DNA of 64,000 bases from Parvicella sp964387945. GTDB taxonomy: Bacteria > Bacteroidota > Bacteroidia > Flavobacteriales_D > Parvicellaceae. Below, piece after piece: positions 1 through 9,500 of this stretch. The notes under the pieces were generated by a model. That model made no database searches, had not been told where the DNA came from, and was given only the letters and a program-made list of their open reading frames with translations. The position numbers and the translations under genes are program-made. The stretch is from contig CAYLYX010000004.1 of the NCBI GenBank assembly GCA_964387945.1, positions 1-64,000 on the forward strand. Direction: 5' to 3'. How positions within the stretch are numbered: the first letter of the stretch is position 1; each line of letters begins with the position of its first letter.

Positions 1-434
1 CGTTTTGAATGGTCGAAAACAATGCTCCCGGTTCCTTCCAAGTAGCAGCCAATGTTTTCGGCATCTGTAAAATCTATGATGCGTTCGCAACGGAAGTTGC
101 TCTCTAGGTGGTGAATGACATCCTCTCTTCTTTCAAGCCTTCTATTTTCAGCTTCCATTGGAAAGATGGCAACGATTCCATCGTGATGGGTGGCAAACCA
201 ATTATTCGGGAAAATGGAATCAGGCGTATGTGGTTCGGGGGTATCCTCAAATACAGTGACCGAAATGCCTACAGTTCTGAGTTGCATGACCATCTTGTCG
301 AACTCTTGTAACGCTTGTGACTGAGCAGTGCTGTCACCCTCACCCTTTTGTTGGAAGCGATTGGAATTAGCGGTTTGCTCATTGTATCCAAATGAGCACG
401 GACGAATCATGATGATGGCATTGGTTGGCGCCAT
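1..434 (-). CDS. CtlX-like arginine deiminase/amidinotransferase-fold hydrolase, partial (3' end outside window)
   Basis: The reverse strand from 434 reads open to the window edge, giving about 144 residues. Near the N terminus is MIRPCSFGYNEQTA, followed by FPNNWFATHHDG near residue 80 and FPMEAENRRLERR. These match the start of the citrulline-utilisation hydrolase CtlX group of the guanidine-modifying (amidinotransferase/arginine deiminase) fold, whose members act on guanidino or ureido compounds. The catalytic Cys region lies outside the window. The ATG overlaps the TAA stop of the upstream lipoprotein gene by one base (TAATG), which suggests translational coupling. The family call is from recognised motifs; the substrate is inferred. 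Confidence 0.8.
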   Translation of the reverse strand, partial: MAPTNAIIMIRPCSFGYNEQTANSNRFQQKGEGDSTAQSQALQEFDKMVMQLRTVGISVTVFEDTPEPHTPDSIFPNNWFATHHDGIVAIFPMEAENRRLERREDVIHHLESNFRCERIIDFTDAENIGCYLEGTGSIVFDHSK

Positions 435-1093
435 TACTTGATTTTAATCGTTTTTTCAAACGTACATTTTGACACGATTGACCCTCCATTGAACCCACTT
501 GGCATTTTTCCTTTGGTTGTTCGGGTGAGGTTGAGCATTCCTTTGTCAATATCTCCTCCAGGAAAATTGTCAGGATCAATAGTTACACTGTTGCCAGAAA
601 CGTATTCTTCGAAGACGATCACCCAATTGCTAGCAGTATCTTTAACAGAAAAGTTGACCTTCGTTTCACCACCATCGCCTTTCCATGATACGTCAAAAGC
701 TTCTCCTTTTTTTACCTTGCCAGGGTAATCTACTTTTTTGAAGAAGGTAGGTGTGGTTACCGTAAACGGATATGCTGTAGAATCGGCCAAGGTAATAACA
801 ACTTGATAGTCTTTGTTTTCTTTTACGTCAATGGTTCGTTTGTAGCAGGTAACACCAAACTCCATGAGATCACCCTCTACTTTTATATCGCCTTCCAATA
901 GTTCAATGTAGGCTCCGTTTTTATCAGAGAGACAAGCGTTTACTTTGTTGGAAACACCATAATCATCTTCAGCATGCTGTAGAATGATGTTGGGAGTCAC
1001 TAGTCCGGGGTCTGAAACAGGAGTGTCAGATAGGGGAGAAGAGCAGCTTGCAAATAGCACAAGGGCTCCAAAGAAGTAGATCAGTTTTTTCAT
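434..1093 (-). CDS. Lipoprotein of unknown function
   Basis: The start at 1093 was chosen over an upstream ATG because it gives a clean lipoprotein signal: a Lys-rich N terminus, a hydrophobic stretch, and a lipobox ending FASC with Cys at about residue 16. The mature protein is about 200 residues, mostly predicted beta strand, with no motif I recognise. It probably sits in the outer membrane or periplasm. Its stop overlaps the start of the CtlX-like gene by one base, so the two are probably co-transcribed. Confidence 0.75.
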   Translation of the reverse strand: MKKLIYFFGALVLFASCSSPLSDTPVSDPGLVTPNIILQHAEDDYGVSNKVNACLSDKNGAYIELLEGDIKVEGDLMEFGVTCYKRTIDVKENKDYQVVITLADSTAYPFTVTTPTFFKKVDYPGKVKKGEAFDVSWKGDGGETKVNFSVKDTASNWVIVFEEYVSGNSVTIDPDNFPGGDIDKGMLNLTRTTKGKMPSGFNGGSIVSKCTFEKTIKIK

Positions 1094-1165
1094 GGTATCT
1101 TGTTTAGTCGTGAAATTCGTATCGAAAATAAAATTGATTTTGAAGTGTACCAAATAGACTTAGGC

Positions 1166-1735
1166 CTATTTTTCTTTTTCATTGAGGTATTCGTCTGTGA
1201 AATGTCCTTTTTTCTTTTCCTGACTAAATTTATTCGCGTTGTAATCTTTCGAGCCTCCTTTTGGAATCGACAAACTCGTCCAAGCGTCATTTTTGATTAA
1301 CCTTCCAAGGTAGACGATTTGTCCAACATGATAGGCATAGTGAGCCAATTGACGGTTGATGGCTTCCGTGATGGTGTGTCCCTGATTACGAATATAAATT
1401 AACTGATTCCAATTCGTTTCATTGATGCTATCAAGTGCTGCAAAGAGACATTGCCATCCTTCTTCCCATTTTTGTAGAAGTTCTTCTTTGTTTTGAATGG
1501 TAGCCTCAAATTCTTGATCGCGATTCCGCCAGTCTTTCTCGCCATCTTCTGTTAAGAAGTTAGTCCATCGAGAAAGCATGTTGCCCCAAAGGTGTTTTAC
1601 CATAACTGCAATCGTGTTACTCGCTTCGTTCGGTTGGTAGAATAAATCCTCTTCAGACAATTGTACGAATGTTTTGTCGCCCAGTTGCTGGTAATAAGCA
1701 AATTGCTTACGTACACTTTGAAGGTAGTCTTCCAT
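1166..1735 (-). CDS. DinB-like / DUF1572 family protein
   Basis: This 189-residue protein begins MEDYLQSVRKQFAYYQQLGDK and carries the pattern of the DUF1572/DinB-like four-helix bundle: a His in MVKHLWGN near residue 48 and a paired LAHYAYHVGQIVYLGR near residue 135. In this superfamily three His residues bind a metal, and some members are thiol-dependent transferases or damage-inducible proteins of unknown activity. Its ATG is one base from the stop of the upstream protease gene, so it may be read from the same transcript. The family call is strong; a specific role cannot be given. Confidence 0.8.
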   Translation of the reverse strand: MEDYLQSVRKQFAYYQQLGDKTFVQLSEEDLFYQPNEASNTIAVMVKHLWGNMLSRWTNFLTEDGEKDWRNRDQEFEATIQNKEELLQKWEEGWQCLFAALDSINETNWNQLIYIRNQGHTITEAINRQLAHYAYHVGQIVYLGRLIKNDAWTSLSIPKGGSKDYNANKFSQEKKKGHFTDEYLNEKEK

Positions 1736-1736
1736 G

Positions 1737-3779
1737 CTAAATTTTATTAAACTTCTTAGTAATTATTTGCTCATCGTTGCGCAGCTGAATGAAGTAGGTT
1801 CCAGTTGGCAGTTCCTTGAGGGAAATGCTGGTTTGTTTTGTGAATTTACCAGAAGTCACTGCTTGGCCTAAACTATTATAGATGCTAAAATCAGTAGTGG
1901 TATTGCTCCGAAGGTTAATCACGTTAAGCAGCTCTCCGGCAGGATTAGGGAAAATTCTAAAATCTTGTTTTTCGAGAAGGTTAACACCAGCCATAGCTGG
2001 ATCATATAAGTTGATATTATCCAAGTAGAAGTCATTACCGTTATCCTTGTTAAACTCAAACATTACTCTAAACTCATCCGTCCAGAAACTAGAAGTAATG
2101 TTGGTAACGGTAGCATTCTTCCATTCTGTACTAGAAGGAATAAAAGGTGTGGCGATGGAGTCGGTTTTGGTGAGTAAGGAGGTACCGTTGAGCTGTTTTC
2201 GGATTTGCCAGTTTTCTCCACAGTCTTTACTAACCCAAACCCTCAAGTTGTCACTAACTGTGCTGCTTGTAGTTTTGGCGAAGGCATAGTCGAAACTAAG
2301 TTCTAGGTCATTAACGCCTGTGAGGTCCAATACTTCTGAAACGAGTTGATTTTGTTCTCCTTGCATTCCATCAAGATTGTTCAGGCGAAGACTGTAAGTA
2401 CTGTTTGCAGCTGCGTCAGACGTGATTGACCAATTAGCAAACCCTCCTTCGTCAACAGGAATTACCTGAGTGGGCAACACATTGGCTTCAAAACCTTCAA
2501 TTAATGAATTTGCCACGCCTGGGGCAGGTAATACCGTAACAGTAGCCGTTTTCGTAATGCTGTCTGAAGTACTACCATCGCCACTTACCAACTTTACATC
2601 GTACGTACCTGCTGTCTGGTAAACAATCGAAGGATTTTGATCCGTTGAAGTAGCTGGAGTTCCACCATCAAAAACCCAGTTCCATTGAGATACGTTGTTG
2701 TACGAACCATCTTCAAATTGGATGGCACTCCCTTCACAAATGAGTTCGTTATCCTGATTAAAATCTGCTGCACAGTACACCGAATTATCAACCCCTGTAG
2801 CCGTTAGGTTAGCAGCCGACCACAAGTTATTTCGGTTAGCAATACTTGAGTTCAGGCAGGCGTGCACCCGCAATTTCTGTCCTTCGGTTAGCATGGTAGG
2901 ACAATAAGCATATTCCATGAAATTTTGAACGTTGTCTAAGGTTCCGCAACTCTGGTGACTGAGGTTACAGCTAGACCACCCGATGGTATTGGGCGTGTCT
3001 GTTACACCATCATCGTACGCACAGTTTCCAGCATCATTTACTGGGAGATAAGGATATCCTGGAACATTATTTCCACCCCACACGTGCTGTAAGTTGAGGT
3101 AGTGTCCTACTTCATGGGTAAGAACAACCGATCGGCTGGGGTCTCCTGTGCCGATATCTCCTACGTAGCTATGCGCGATGACGATTCCGTCCCACTCAGA
3201 AATGGTATCAGCCGCTGAAGGAAGTAATGCGTGTCCAGCTAATCCAGCAGCCTCTTCACAAACGTAAATATTGAGGTACATGCTGGGGTCCCAGTGTACA
3301 ATTTCTTTTACAGAATGACCACCCGTTAGTGTTCTACCATCGTAATGACGGGTGATTCCTTTGGTACAGTTTCCGTCTGGGTCGAGTTGCGCCAGTTTAA
3401 ATTCGATTTGACAATCCGCTGCGATACTTTTAAAATCGTTGATCGTATTAGCGGTATCGGCATTTTGCTTTTGGTAGTCCTCGTTGAGAATTCGCATCTG
3501 GTCAAAAATCTGAGCATCACTAATATTGCCTTCTCCATTGATGTGAATGACATGGAATACAACAGGGATGGTATAAATAGCAGCTCTTTTTTCTCCTTTG
3601 TGCGCTTGCGTATAAGCCCAGGTAAAGTTTTCCAATTGCATATAGTTTTGGAAGACTTTTTTGGCAATACCTGGTTGAGAAGCATAGAGTTCCTGATGCA
3701 TTTCATCCGTAGTGCAATACTGTTGCGAATAAGAGGTGAAGACAGCAGCCGTCAACAAAAAACTGAATAGAATTTTCAT
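1737..3779 (-). CDS. Secreted M43 (pappalysin-type) zinc metalloprotease with PKD and T9SS sorting domains
   Basis: A signal peptide (about residues 1-18) follows the start at 3779; an upstream in-frame ATG lacks one. The catalytic domain carries the zinc motif HEVGHYLNLQH near residue 222 and a Met-turn NFMEY about 70 residues later, as in M43 cytophagalysins. Next come a PKD-like domain (WNWVFDGGTPATSTDQNPS, residues about 345-430), a beta-rich jelly-roll region, and a C-terminal type A T9SS domain (FRIFPNPAGELLNV ... GTYFIQL). The protein should be exported by Sec, moved across the outer membrane by T9SS, and attached or released after CTD cleavage. Substrates are unknown. Several Cys residues in the catalytic domain suggest disulfides. 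Confidence 0.92.
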   Translation of the reverse strand: MKILFSFLLTAAVFTSYSQQYCTTDEMHQELYASQPGIAKKVFQNYMQLENFTWAYTQAHKGEKRAAIYTIPVVFHVIHINGEGNISDAQIFDQMRILNEDYQKQNADTANTINDFKSIAADCQIEFKLAQLDPDGNCTKGITRHYDGRTLTGGHSVKEIVHWDPSMYLNIYVCEEAAGLAGHALLPSAADTISEWDGIVIAHSYVGDIGTGDPSRSVVLTHEVGHYLNLQHVWGGNNVPGYPYLPVNDAGNCAYDDGVTDTPNTIGWSSCNLSHQSCGTLDNVQNFMEYAYCPTMLTEGQKLRVHACLNSSIANRNNLWSAANLTATGVDNSVYCAADFNQDNELICEGSAIQFEDGSYNNVSQWNWVFDGGTPATSTDQNPSIVYQTAGTYDVKLVSGDGSTSDSITKTATVTVLPAPGVANSLIEGFEANVLPTQVIPVDEGGFANWSITSDAAANSTYSLRLNNLDGMQGEQNQLVSEVLDLTGVNDLELSFDYAFAKTTSSTVSDNLRVWVSKDCGENWQIRKQLNGTSLLTKTDSIATPFIPSSTEWKNATVTNITSSFWTDEFRVMFEFNKDNGNDFYLDNINLYDPAMAGVNLLEKQDFRIFPNPAGELLNVINLRSNTTTDFSIYNSLGQAVTSGKFTKQTSISLKELPTGTYFIQLRNDEQIITKKFNKI

Positions 3780-3840
3780 AGCCAATAGTTTTCCGAAAGG
3801 TAGCAAATATTTGGAATACGTTTGTTGTTTCGTATTTCCA

Positions 3841-3933
3841 TGTCATGCCGACCGAGGGTTTATCCGAGTGGAGAAATCTCTGGAGCAAGAGCGCGAGACT
3901 TCATGACTGCATTGCATTCCGCTCGAAGTGACA
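3841..3933. repeat. Dispersed intergenic repeat, copy 1
   Basis: The element begins TGTCATGCCGACCGA and ends CGCTCGAAGTGACA, so its ends are imperfect inverted repeats. Inside is CCGAGTGGAGAAATCTC. A second, more degenerate copy lies at 6373-6462 in the same orientation, and the two flank the leucine-rich-repeat gene. Similar short repeats with a GAGGAATCTC core occur in intergenic DNA of many Bacteroidota genomes (recollection, not searched). No coding potential is evident. Confidence 0.75.
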
Positions 3934-3956
3934 GTTGAGAATTTTGACAATTAAAC

Positions 3957-3992
3957 AAAAAGCCCCTCCGTTTTACACAGAGAGGCTTTTCA
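3957..3992 (-). terminator. Rho-independent terminator of the leucine-rich-repeat gene
   Basis: A stem pairs AAAAGCCCCTC with GAGAGGCTTTT around a loop of about 12 bases, A-rich on one side and T-rich on the other. It lies just downstream of the minus-strand gene ending at 4013, between it and the protease gene. Confidence 0.75.
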
Positions 3993-4012
3993 ATTCATGT
4001 TTAGCATGAGTT

Positions 4013-6211
4013 TTAACTTTTCACCAACTGAACCGTTTTACTTTCACCATCACAAACCACTTGCATCAGATAAATCCCCTTATCCATATGACTTGTAGGA
4101 ATGGTAAGACGGGTACTTGATGTAGTTAGGTTATACACCTCCTGGCCTAAAGTGTTGTAGATATGAATAACCTTATTCTTTCCACTCAACCCCAAGTTAA
4201 CCTGAATGTGATTCTCAAACGGATTCGGAAAAACAGAAAGTTCATTGAACACCTCTTCCTGAATACCAACGGCTATTTGTTCTTCAGCGGCTAGAGGTAA
4301 TTTATCCACCTCTTCAAAATCATCGTTGCTTAAAATCATGGTAGACCCTGGACTGGTGAGCTCACAAACCGCATTGTACGTTCCCACACTAGCACCAATG
4401 TAAGCACGAACCCTTACATCGTAAGTAACCCCTGGTGAGGTCAAACCTGCTGCGCTAAAGGACATTGACCTGTTCGAACTGGTAACCGTAGTTGTGGTGC
4501 CACCTCCTTGTGGCGTAAATTCTAATTCATACTGCGTGGCACCCGCCACATAAGAAGTGTAAAATAACTGCCAAAATTGGTTCATCGTTGCTCCACAATC
4601 TTGTGAGCGAAGTTTCGCGTTGGGCACAAAAGCTGGAGAACTCAATTGACAAACTGAACCAAAATTCCCCCATTGTCCATCAAGGTAAGCTCTCACATCT
4701 ACATCCCAGGTTTCACCAATCACGGCTAGCCCAGCATTGTTTAAAGTCATCAGTCGATTGGCTCCAGCGTAAGCAGAAACTGGTGTTCCACCACCTGTAG
4801 GCGTGAATCGAAGTTCATATTGCGTGGCTCCTGCTACAAGTGTAGTATAAAAGTTTTGAGCAAAAGAACTCACGGTAATTCCGCAGTCTTGTGCACGCAG
4901 AGCAGCATCAGGCACACTGGCCAGAGATGAAATTTGGCAGGTTGTAGCAAAACTCCCTACATAACTTCCTACATGAGCTCTAACCTGAACATCCCACGTT
5001 TCTCCGATTTGCACTAACCCTGCCAATTGGAGTGTCATACTTTGGCTAGAACTGAATGCAGTAACTGGTGATCCTCCACCCACAGGTGTAAACTGAAATT
5101 CATACTGTGTGGCTCCAGGGACATAGTTAGCATAAAACAATTGATTAAAACTGCTTACCGTAATTCCACAATCTTGTGGTCTGATGCGCGTGTCAGGCAC
5201 GGGATTACATGCTGCATTTACCTCACTCTCCGAATCACAACCCGTATCGTTATTGTTGATGGTCACTGTTCCGTTAGGGGAAGCCAAATAGTTGCAAATG
5301 GCTTCGGCTTCGCATTGGGAGAGGGATGAGTTGTTTTGGATAGTTAGGTCGGTGGAAATATTTAGGTTGTTGTTTAAACCAGATAATGATATCAGAAAAA
5401 GGTTATTGCGGATTGACAAATAAGAGCCAATTGAAGAAATATTTCCAAGACCAGATAGCGATGATAACGCATCGTTATCTGTAATGCTAACAAAAGAACC
5501 AACATTAGCGAGGTCATCCACTCCAGATAGAGAAGTTATTGCATCGTTACGCTCAATCCAAAGATATGTGCCAACTGATAGGACGTTGTCTAGCCCAGAT
5601 AAAGACGTTAGCGCATCGTTGTCGTAGATTAATAAGCCAGCTCCAACTGACGTGATGTTGTTTAGACCTGATAGAGAGGTTAATGCATCATTTCTCGATA
5701 TACTTAGGTTATCTACAGTTGAGGTAAGATTACTCAAAGCAGTCAAAGATGTCAAGGACGGATTATATGTGATACTCAAATAAGAGCCAATTGAAGAAAG
5801 ACTGCCCAAGCCTGATAATGTTTCAAGAAGTTCGTTGTCATATATGGTCAAATAAGAGTCAATGGAGGAAAGATTTTCAAGACCAACAAGAGAGGTCAGG
5901 AGGTCATTATTGTCGATAACTAACTCAGAGCCAATAGATGTGATGCTGTCCAAGCCTTCCAAACTTGTTAAGGATATGTTGTCGAATATGAACAAGCCCC
6001 CTTCGATCTCTTTTAATAGGTCAAGAGAAGTCAAGTCATCAATGTCACTTCCGCTAATTGACAAGTCATACGGCATCACACTGCACCCAGGATAGTTACT
6101 AGGAAAAGCATCCACTTGAGCCTGCGTGGTTAGGGTCAGGTTTCCGGTAGGACATTGTCCCCAAAGGGTTGCACTGAAGAGCAGTGCAAAAAGTAAGTTA
6201 AATTCTTTCAT
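4013..6211 (-). CDS. Secreted leucine-rich-repeat protein with three tandem beta domains and T9SS sorting domain
   Basis: The start at 6211 gives the signal peptide MKEFNLLFALLFSATLWGQ; an upstream in-frame ATG adds 23 residues without one. Residues about 40-330 are repeats of the form LTSLSGLxNISSIGSYLSIxxN, about 23 residues each, resembling receptor L-domain or leucine-rich solenoids. A Cys-containing cap follows. Then come three repeats of about 95 residues, each opening with PQDCGITVSSF or a close variant and containing GATQYEFQFTPVGGG and GETWDVQVRA. The C terminus has a type A sorting domain (LSVFPNPFENHIQV ... KGIYLMQV). It is a probable surface adhesin or ligand-binding protein. Confidence 0.9.
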   Translation of the reverse strand: MKEFNLLFALLFSATLWGQCPTGNLTLTTQAQVDAFPSNYPGCSVMPYDLSISGSDIDDLTSLDLLKEIEGGLFIFDNISLTSLEGLDSITSIGSELVIDNNDLLTSLVGLENLSSIDSYLTIYDNELLETLSGLGSLSSIGSYLSITYNPSLTSLTALSNLTSTVDNLSISRNDALTSLSGLNNITSVGAGLLIYDNDALTSLSGLDNVLSVGTYLWIERNDAITSLSGVDDLANVGSFVSITDNDALSSLSGLGNISSIGSYLSIRNNLFLISLSGLNNNLNISTDLTIQNNSSLSQCEAEAICNYLASPNGTVTINNNDTGCDSESEVNAACNPVPDTRIRPQDCGITVSSFNQLFYANYVPGATQYEFQFTPVGGGSPVTAFSSSQSMTLQLAGLVQIGETWDVQVRAHVGSYVGSFATTCQISSLASVPDAALRAQDCGITVSSFAQNFYTTLVAGATQYELRFTPTGGGTPVSAYAGANRLMTLNNAGLAVIGETWDVDVRAYLDGQWGNFGSVCQLSSPAFVPNAKLRSQDCGATMNQFWQLFYTSYVAGATQYELEFTPQGGGTTTTVTSSNRSMSFSAAGLTSPGVTYDVRVRAYIGASVGTYNAVCELTSPGSTMILSNDDFEEVDKLPLAAEEQIAVGIQEEVFNELSVFPNPFENHIQVNLGLSGKNKVIHIYNTLGQEVYNLTTSSTRLTIPTSHMDKGIYLMQVVCDGESKTVQLVKS
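4340..5200 (-). repeat. Three tandem coding repeats of about 285 bp
   Basis: Within the leucine-rich-repeat gene, three units each encode a DCG motif, an F-rich strand, ATQYE and VRA segments. The similarity is visible in the DNA as repeated CCACAATCTTGTG-like and CATACTGCGTGGC-like blocks, which suggests fairly recent tandem duplication. Confidence 0.75.
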
Positions 6212-6574
6212 TTTTTTTTGAAATAAGGGTTTGTATTTAATAAGTTGGGGTGAAGCTAGTTTTTCTGATGAGGTTTTCATGCTTTTTTGAAGATTATTAT
6301 TCGAATGACATGAAAATCAGGTATTTTTACTTATAGTGTTTTGAGATTTTATGAGTGTAAATACGTATCGCTTGTCATTCAGACCGAAGTTTACCCGAGT
6401 GGAGGAATCTCCTCCTTGAATGGTTTGAGAGTTTTCCATGCGCTGCGCTGTAATCGAAGTGCCCTAACTTTTATCAACAAAATATCAACATTCGTAACAA
6501 AATAAAGAGAAGCATCTTTTACTATCTTATCTTCGTCTTTGGTTTTGAACACCCTGTCGAAAAATAACTTGATT
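6212..6574. other. Divergent intergenic region
   Basis: This 363-bp region separates two divergent secreted-protein genes and must hold promoters for both. It contains the second dispersed repeat copy (6373-6462). I found no exact TAnnTTTG box correctly placed for the adhesin gene and no convincing small gene. Confidence 0.6.
6373..6462. repeat. Dispersed intergenic repeat, copy 2
   Basis: It begins TGTCATTCAGACCGAAG, contains CCGAGTGGAGGAATCTC, and ends AATCGAAGTGCCC. It aligns over its whole length with 3841-3933, but the right terminus has decayed (TGCCC instead of TGACA). It lies in the divergent intergenic region upstream of the adhesin gene. Confidence 0.7.
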
Positions 6575-9500
6575 ATGAAACCTTTATATATGTTATTCAA
6601 AAAGTTGAATTTCTTTACACTTTTAATCACGGCTACGCTAGTAGTGACTTCATCCTCAGCTCTTGCGGTAAAACACTACGTTACCAATACGAGTGATAGC
6701 AGCCCGGGATCGTTACGAGATTTGATTACTAATTCGAACGCTGGCGATACAATTGTTATTGACGTATCAGGAACTTTAGTTTTGCAGTCAGGCATTACAA
6801 TGTCAAATAGCGTGGTGATAATTGGTCCTGCTCCAATTCATTTCAAAATTGATGCCTCATTGATCAACGGAGCGTTCGAGTCATCTTTCAATTTCTCTGG
6901 TTCTGCGAATTATGAATTTTCGGGTGTTGGATTTGAAAATAGTACAAATGCAACTCATTTTGGAACAAACTCAGGGTATTCCGGAACGCTTACCATAAAG
7001 CAATGTTCTTTTTTGAACAATGGAAACACAGCCATTAATGTGGATGGAGGATCCATTGTAGTGGATGGATGTTCTTTTGAAAATAATGTGTCTGCTAACG
7101 AGGCAGGAGTTTGTTTGTTTACAGGAACTCAGGCTAAATTTATCAATTGCACTTTTTTTAACAACGATGCCTCTTTTGAAGGAGGTGCTTTACACTTATC
7201 AGGGGGAAATGTTGATATCATTCATTGTACATTTTTTGAGAATGGATCGACACCAGCAGCGGGAAAAGCAATTTTTGTTAATGGATCACAGGTGTCATTG
7301 AGAAATAATATCATCTTTAACGATTCACAAACCAATGCGTTGATTGACATATCAGCAGGAACACTTAATTCCCTAGGTGGCAACATCACGAACGATGAAA
7401 TTACAACGGGTTCTTGGGTTGGGTCTGATATGCAAAGTATTTCGGTGAATTCTGGACTCTCGATTGGAAGCAAAGTAAGAGACGGTTGGGGGATTACTTA
7501 TTTCCCACCAGCAGCGGGTTCAGACGGAATTGACATTGATGCCGCTTCTACCAACTTACCTTTGATGGATCAACGTAGAGTATGGCGTGTAATGGATGGA
7601 GGTTCGGGTAATGCTTATGCTGATGCAGGAGCAGTTGAATTTTCACGATTTACCGTAACCCAACCCGGTACAGGAAATGGCTCACTCTTTAGTGCTTGGC
7701 ACAAGTACGATACCCTGGCTTATGCAGGAAAGGCCGCTATTGTGTTTGAATTGTCTGGGACAGGACCTTTTGCTGTAGGTGCCGGTTTCAGTTCTTTGAA
7801 TTTTTACAAAGACAGTACAATCATCAATGGTTTTTCGCAGGACAGTTCCAAAATCCCAGGGCCGGGAAATGTCTCAGGAACCATTACAAGTGGTTATACG
7901 CCAATTAGGGTTAATAACCCGTTTGGGTCGAGTAGCAGTGCGATCGAAATTACATCCGAAGGAAATATCATTGCCGGCTTGAGCATTGGAGGTTTCACCA
8001 CTTGGAATACAGCTGCAATAGTTGTTACTGGAGCGGATAATACGATCAGTGGTTGTCATTTGGGAGTTAATTCCACAGCAAACAGTAATACCCCAAACAC
8101 GCACGGAGTTGCAGTTGTTGGGTCATCTGCTGCGGCAAAAATTGGATCAGGAAAATACTGCGGAGAAAATCATCATGCCAATAGAAATGTGATTTCAGGA
8201 AACCAAAGTTCTCAGGTAAGAATTGCCAGTTCTGCTCAAATGAAAATTTCCAATAACATCATTGGACTAGACGGAGTAGGACTTGACAAACCTACTGGGG
8301 CGGCTGTGTCAAATGATACAGGAGTTGTAACAGGGTTGTATGCTTATACACAAGGTTCAGGAGTTACCATTGGAGATCAGGACATTCACAATCGTAACAT
8401 CATAGGAGATCAAAGTATTGGGGTTATGATTGCCAGTAACAGTAATAAGGTGTTTAATAACTTTATTGGTACTGATTATACTGGAAATAATGTAGGAGCA
8501 ACTACTCCCAATGATTACGGAATTGAAATAGCAGACCCAATGGGTACGTATTTAGTGGAAGGTAACTGGATTGGAGAAACAGACAGAGGAAATGTGGTTG
8601 CTGGAAACGTTAACGAGGGCATTGTTGTTTATGATGTTTTTAATAACAATGTCTTTGCCAATAGGGTAGGTGTAGGGCTGGATGGGATGACCGCCTTAGG
8701 TAATGGAGGTGCTGGAATCTATGTAGGAGGTTTCAATGCTTTTGATAACAGAATTGGAGCTCCCGGAAAAGGAAATGTCATTGGAGATAATGATAATGGA
8801 ATAGTTTTGAGCGATGATTCGCAGCACTCCATTGTCAGAAGCAATTTGATTGGGGTTGCGAGTGATACTACATCGGCACTTGGAAATAGTGGAGATGGTA
8901 TTTTGGTTGAGACGTACTCAAACAGTAATTTTATCGGAGGTTGTTATTCGGGTGAGGGTAATTACATCGGGAATAACAACAATGGTTTGGTGTTTGAGTA
9001 CTTGGGTGCTGACTATGACACCATCATGGGAAATCATATTGGATACACTTTGAATGGAAATGACATTGGTAATATCGAGTATGGAATTTATTTTGTAGGG
9101 GATGTTCAGCAGATAGTAGTAGGAGATGTCGCTGCGGGTTGTGGAAACGAAATCGCTTTTAATGATCAGGGAATTGTTACAGATTATGCCTATAGTGGAA
9201 GTTTGACCTTTAGCGGAAACTCAATTCATGACAACGCTGGGTTAGGGATTGACCTAGACGAGGATAGCACGCCAGATTACACAACCGATGATGGTTTGCA
9301 ATCTAACAATGCTGCTCCGATCGGACAAGTTTCGCAAGCGGCTTCTTGTTCTGGAAACCTCAATATTATTTTAACACCTGAAACAACAGGAAGTGTGACT
9401 TACGAAATTTTTAAAGCTGATGCCAGTGGAGCCGAAGGTGATTCGTTGATTTATCAGTTCACGGCTTCTGTGCAGTACTATGTAGATACACTTTTGGAGC

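Noticed and set aside
1146..1180. AAATAG/CTATTT inverted repeat at the end of the DinB-like gene as a terminator
   Set aside because: The stem is AT-rich and short, it includes the stop codon, and no T run follows on the coding strand.
3345..3770. Open frame of 141 codons on the plus strand opposite the M43 protease
   Set aside because: The minus-strand frame encodes a clear signal peptide and M43 domain; the plus frame is an antisense shadow.
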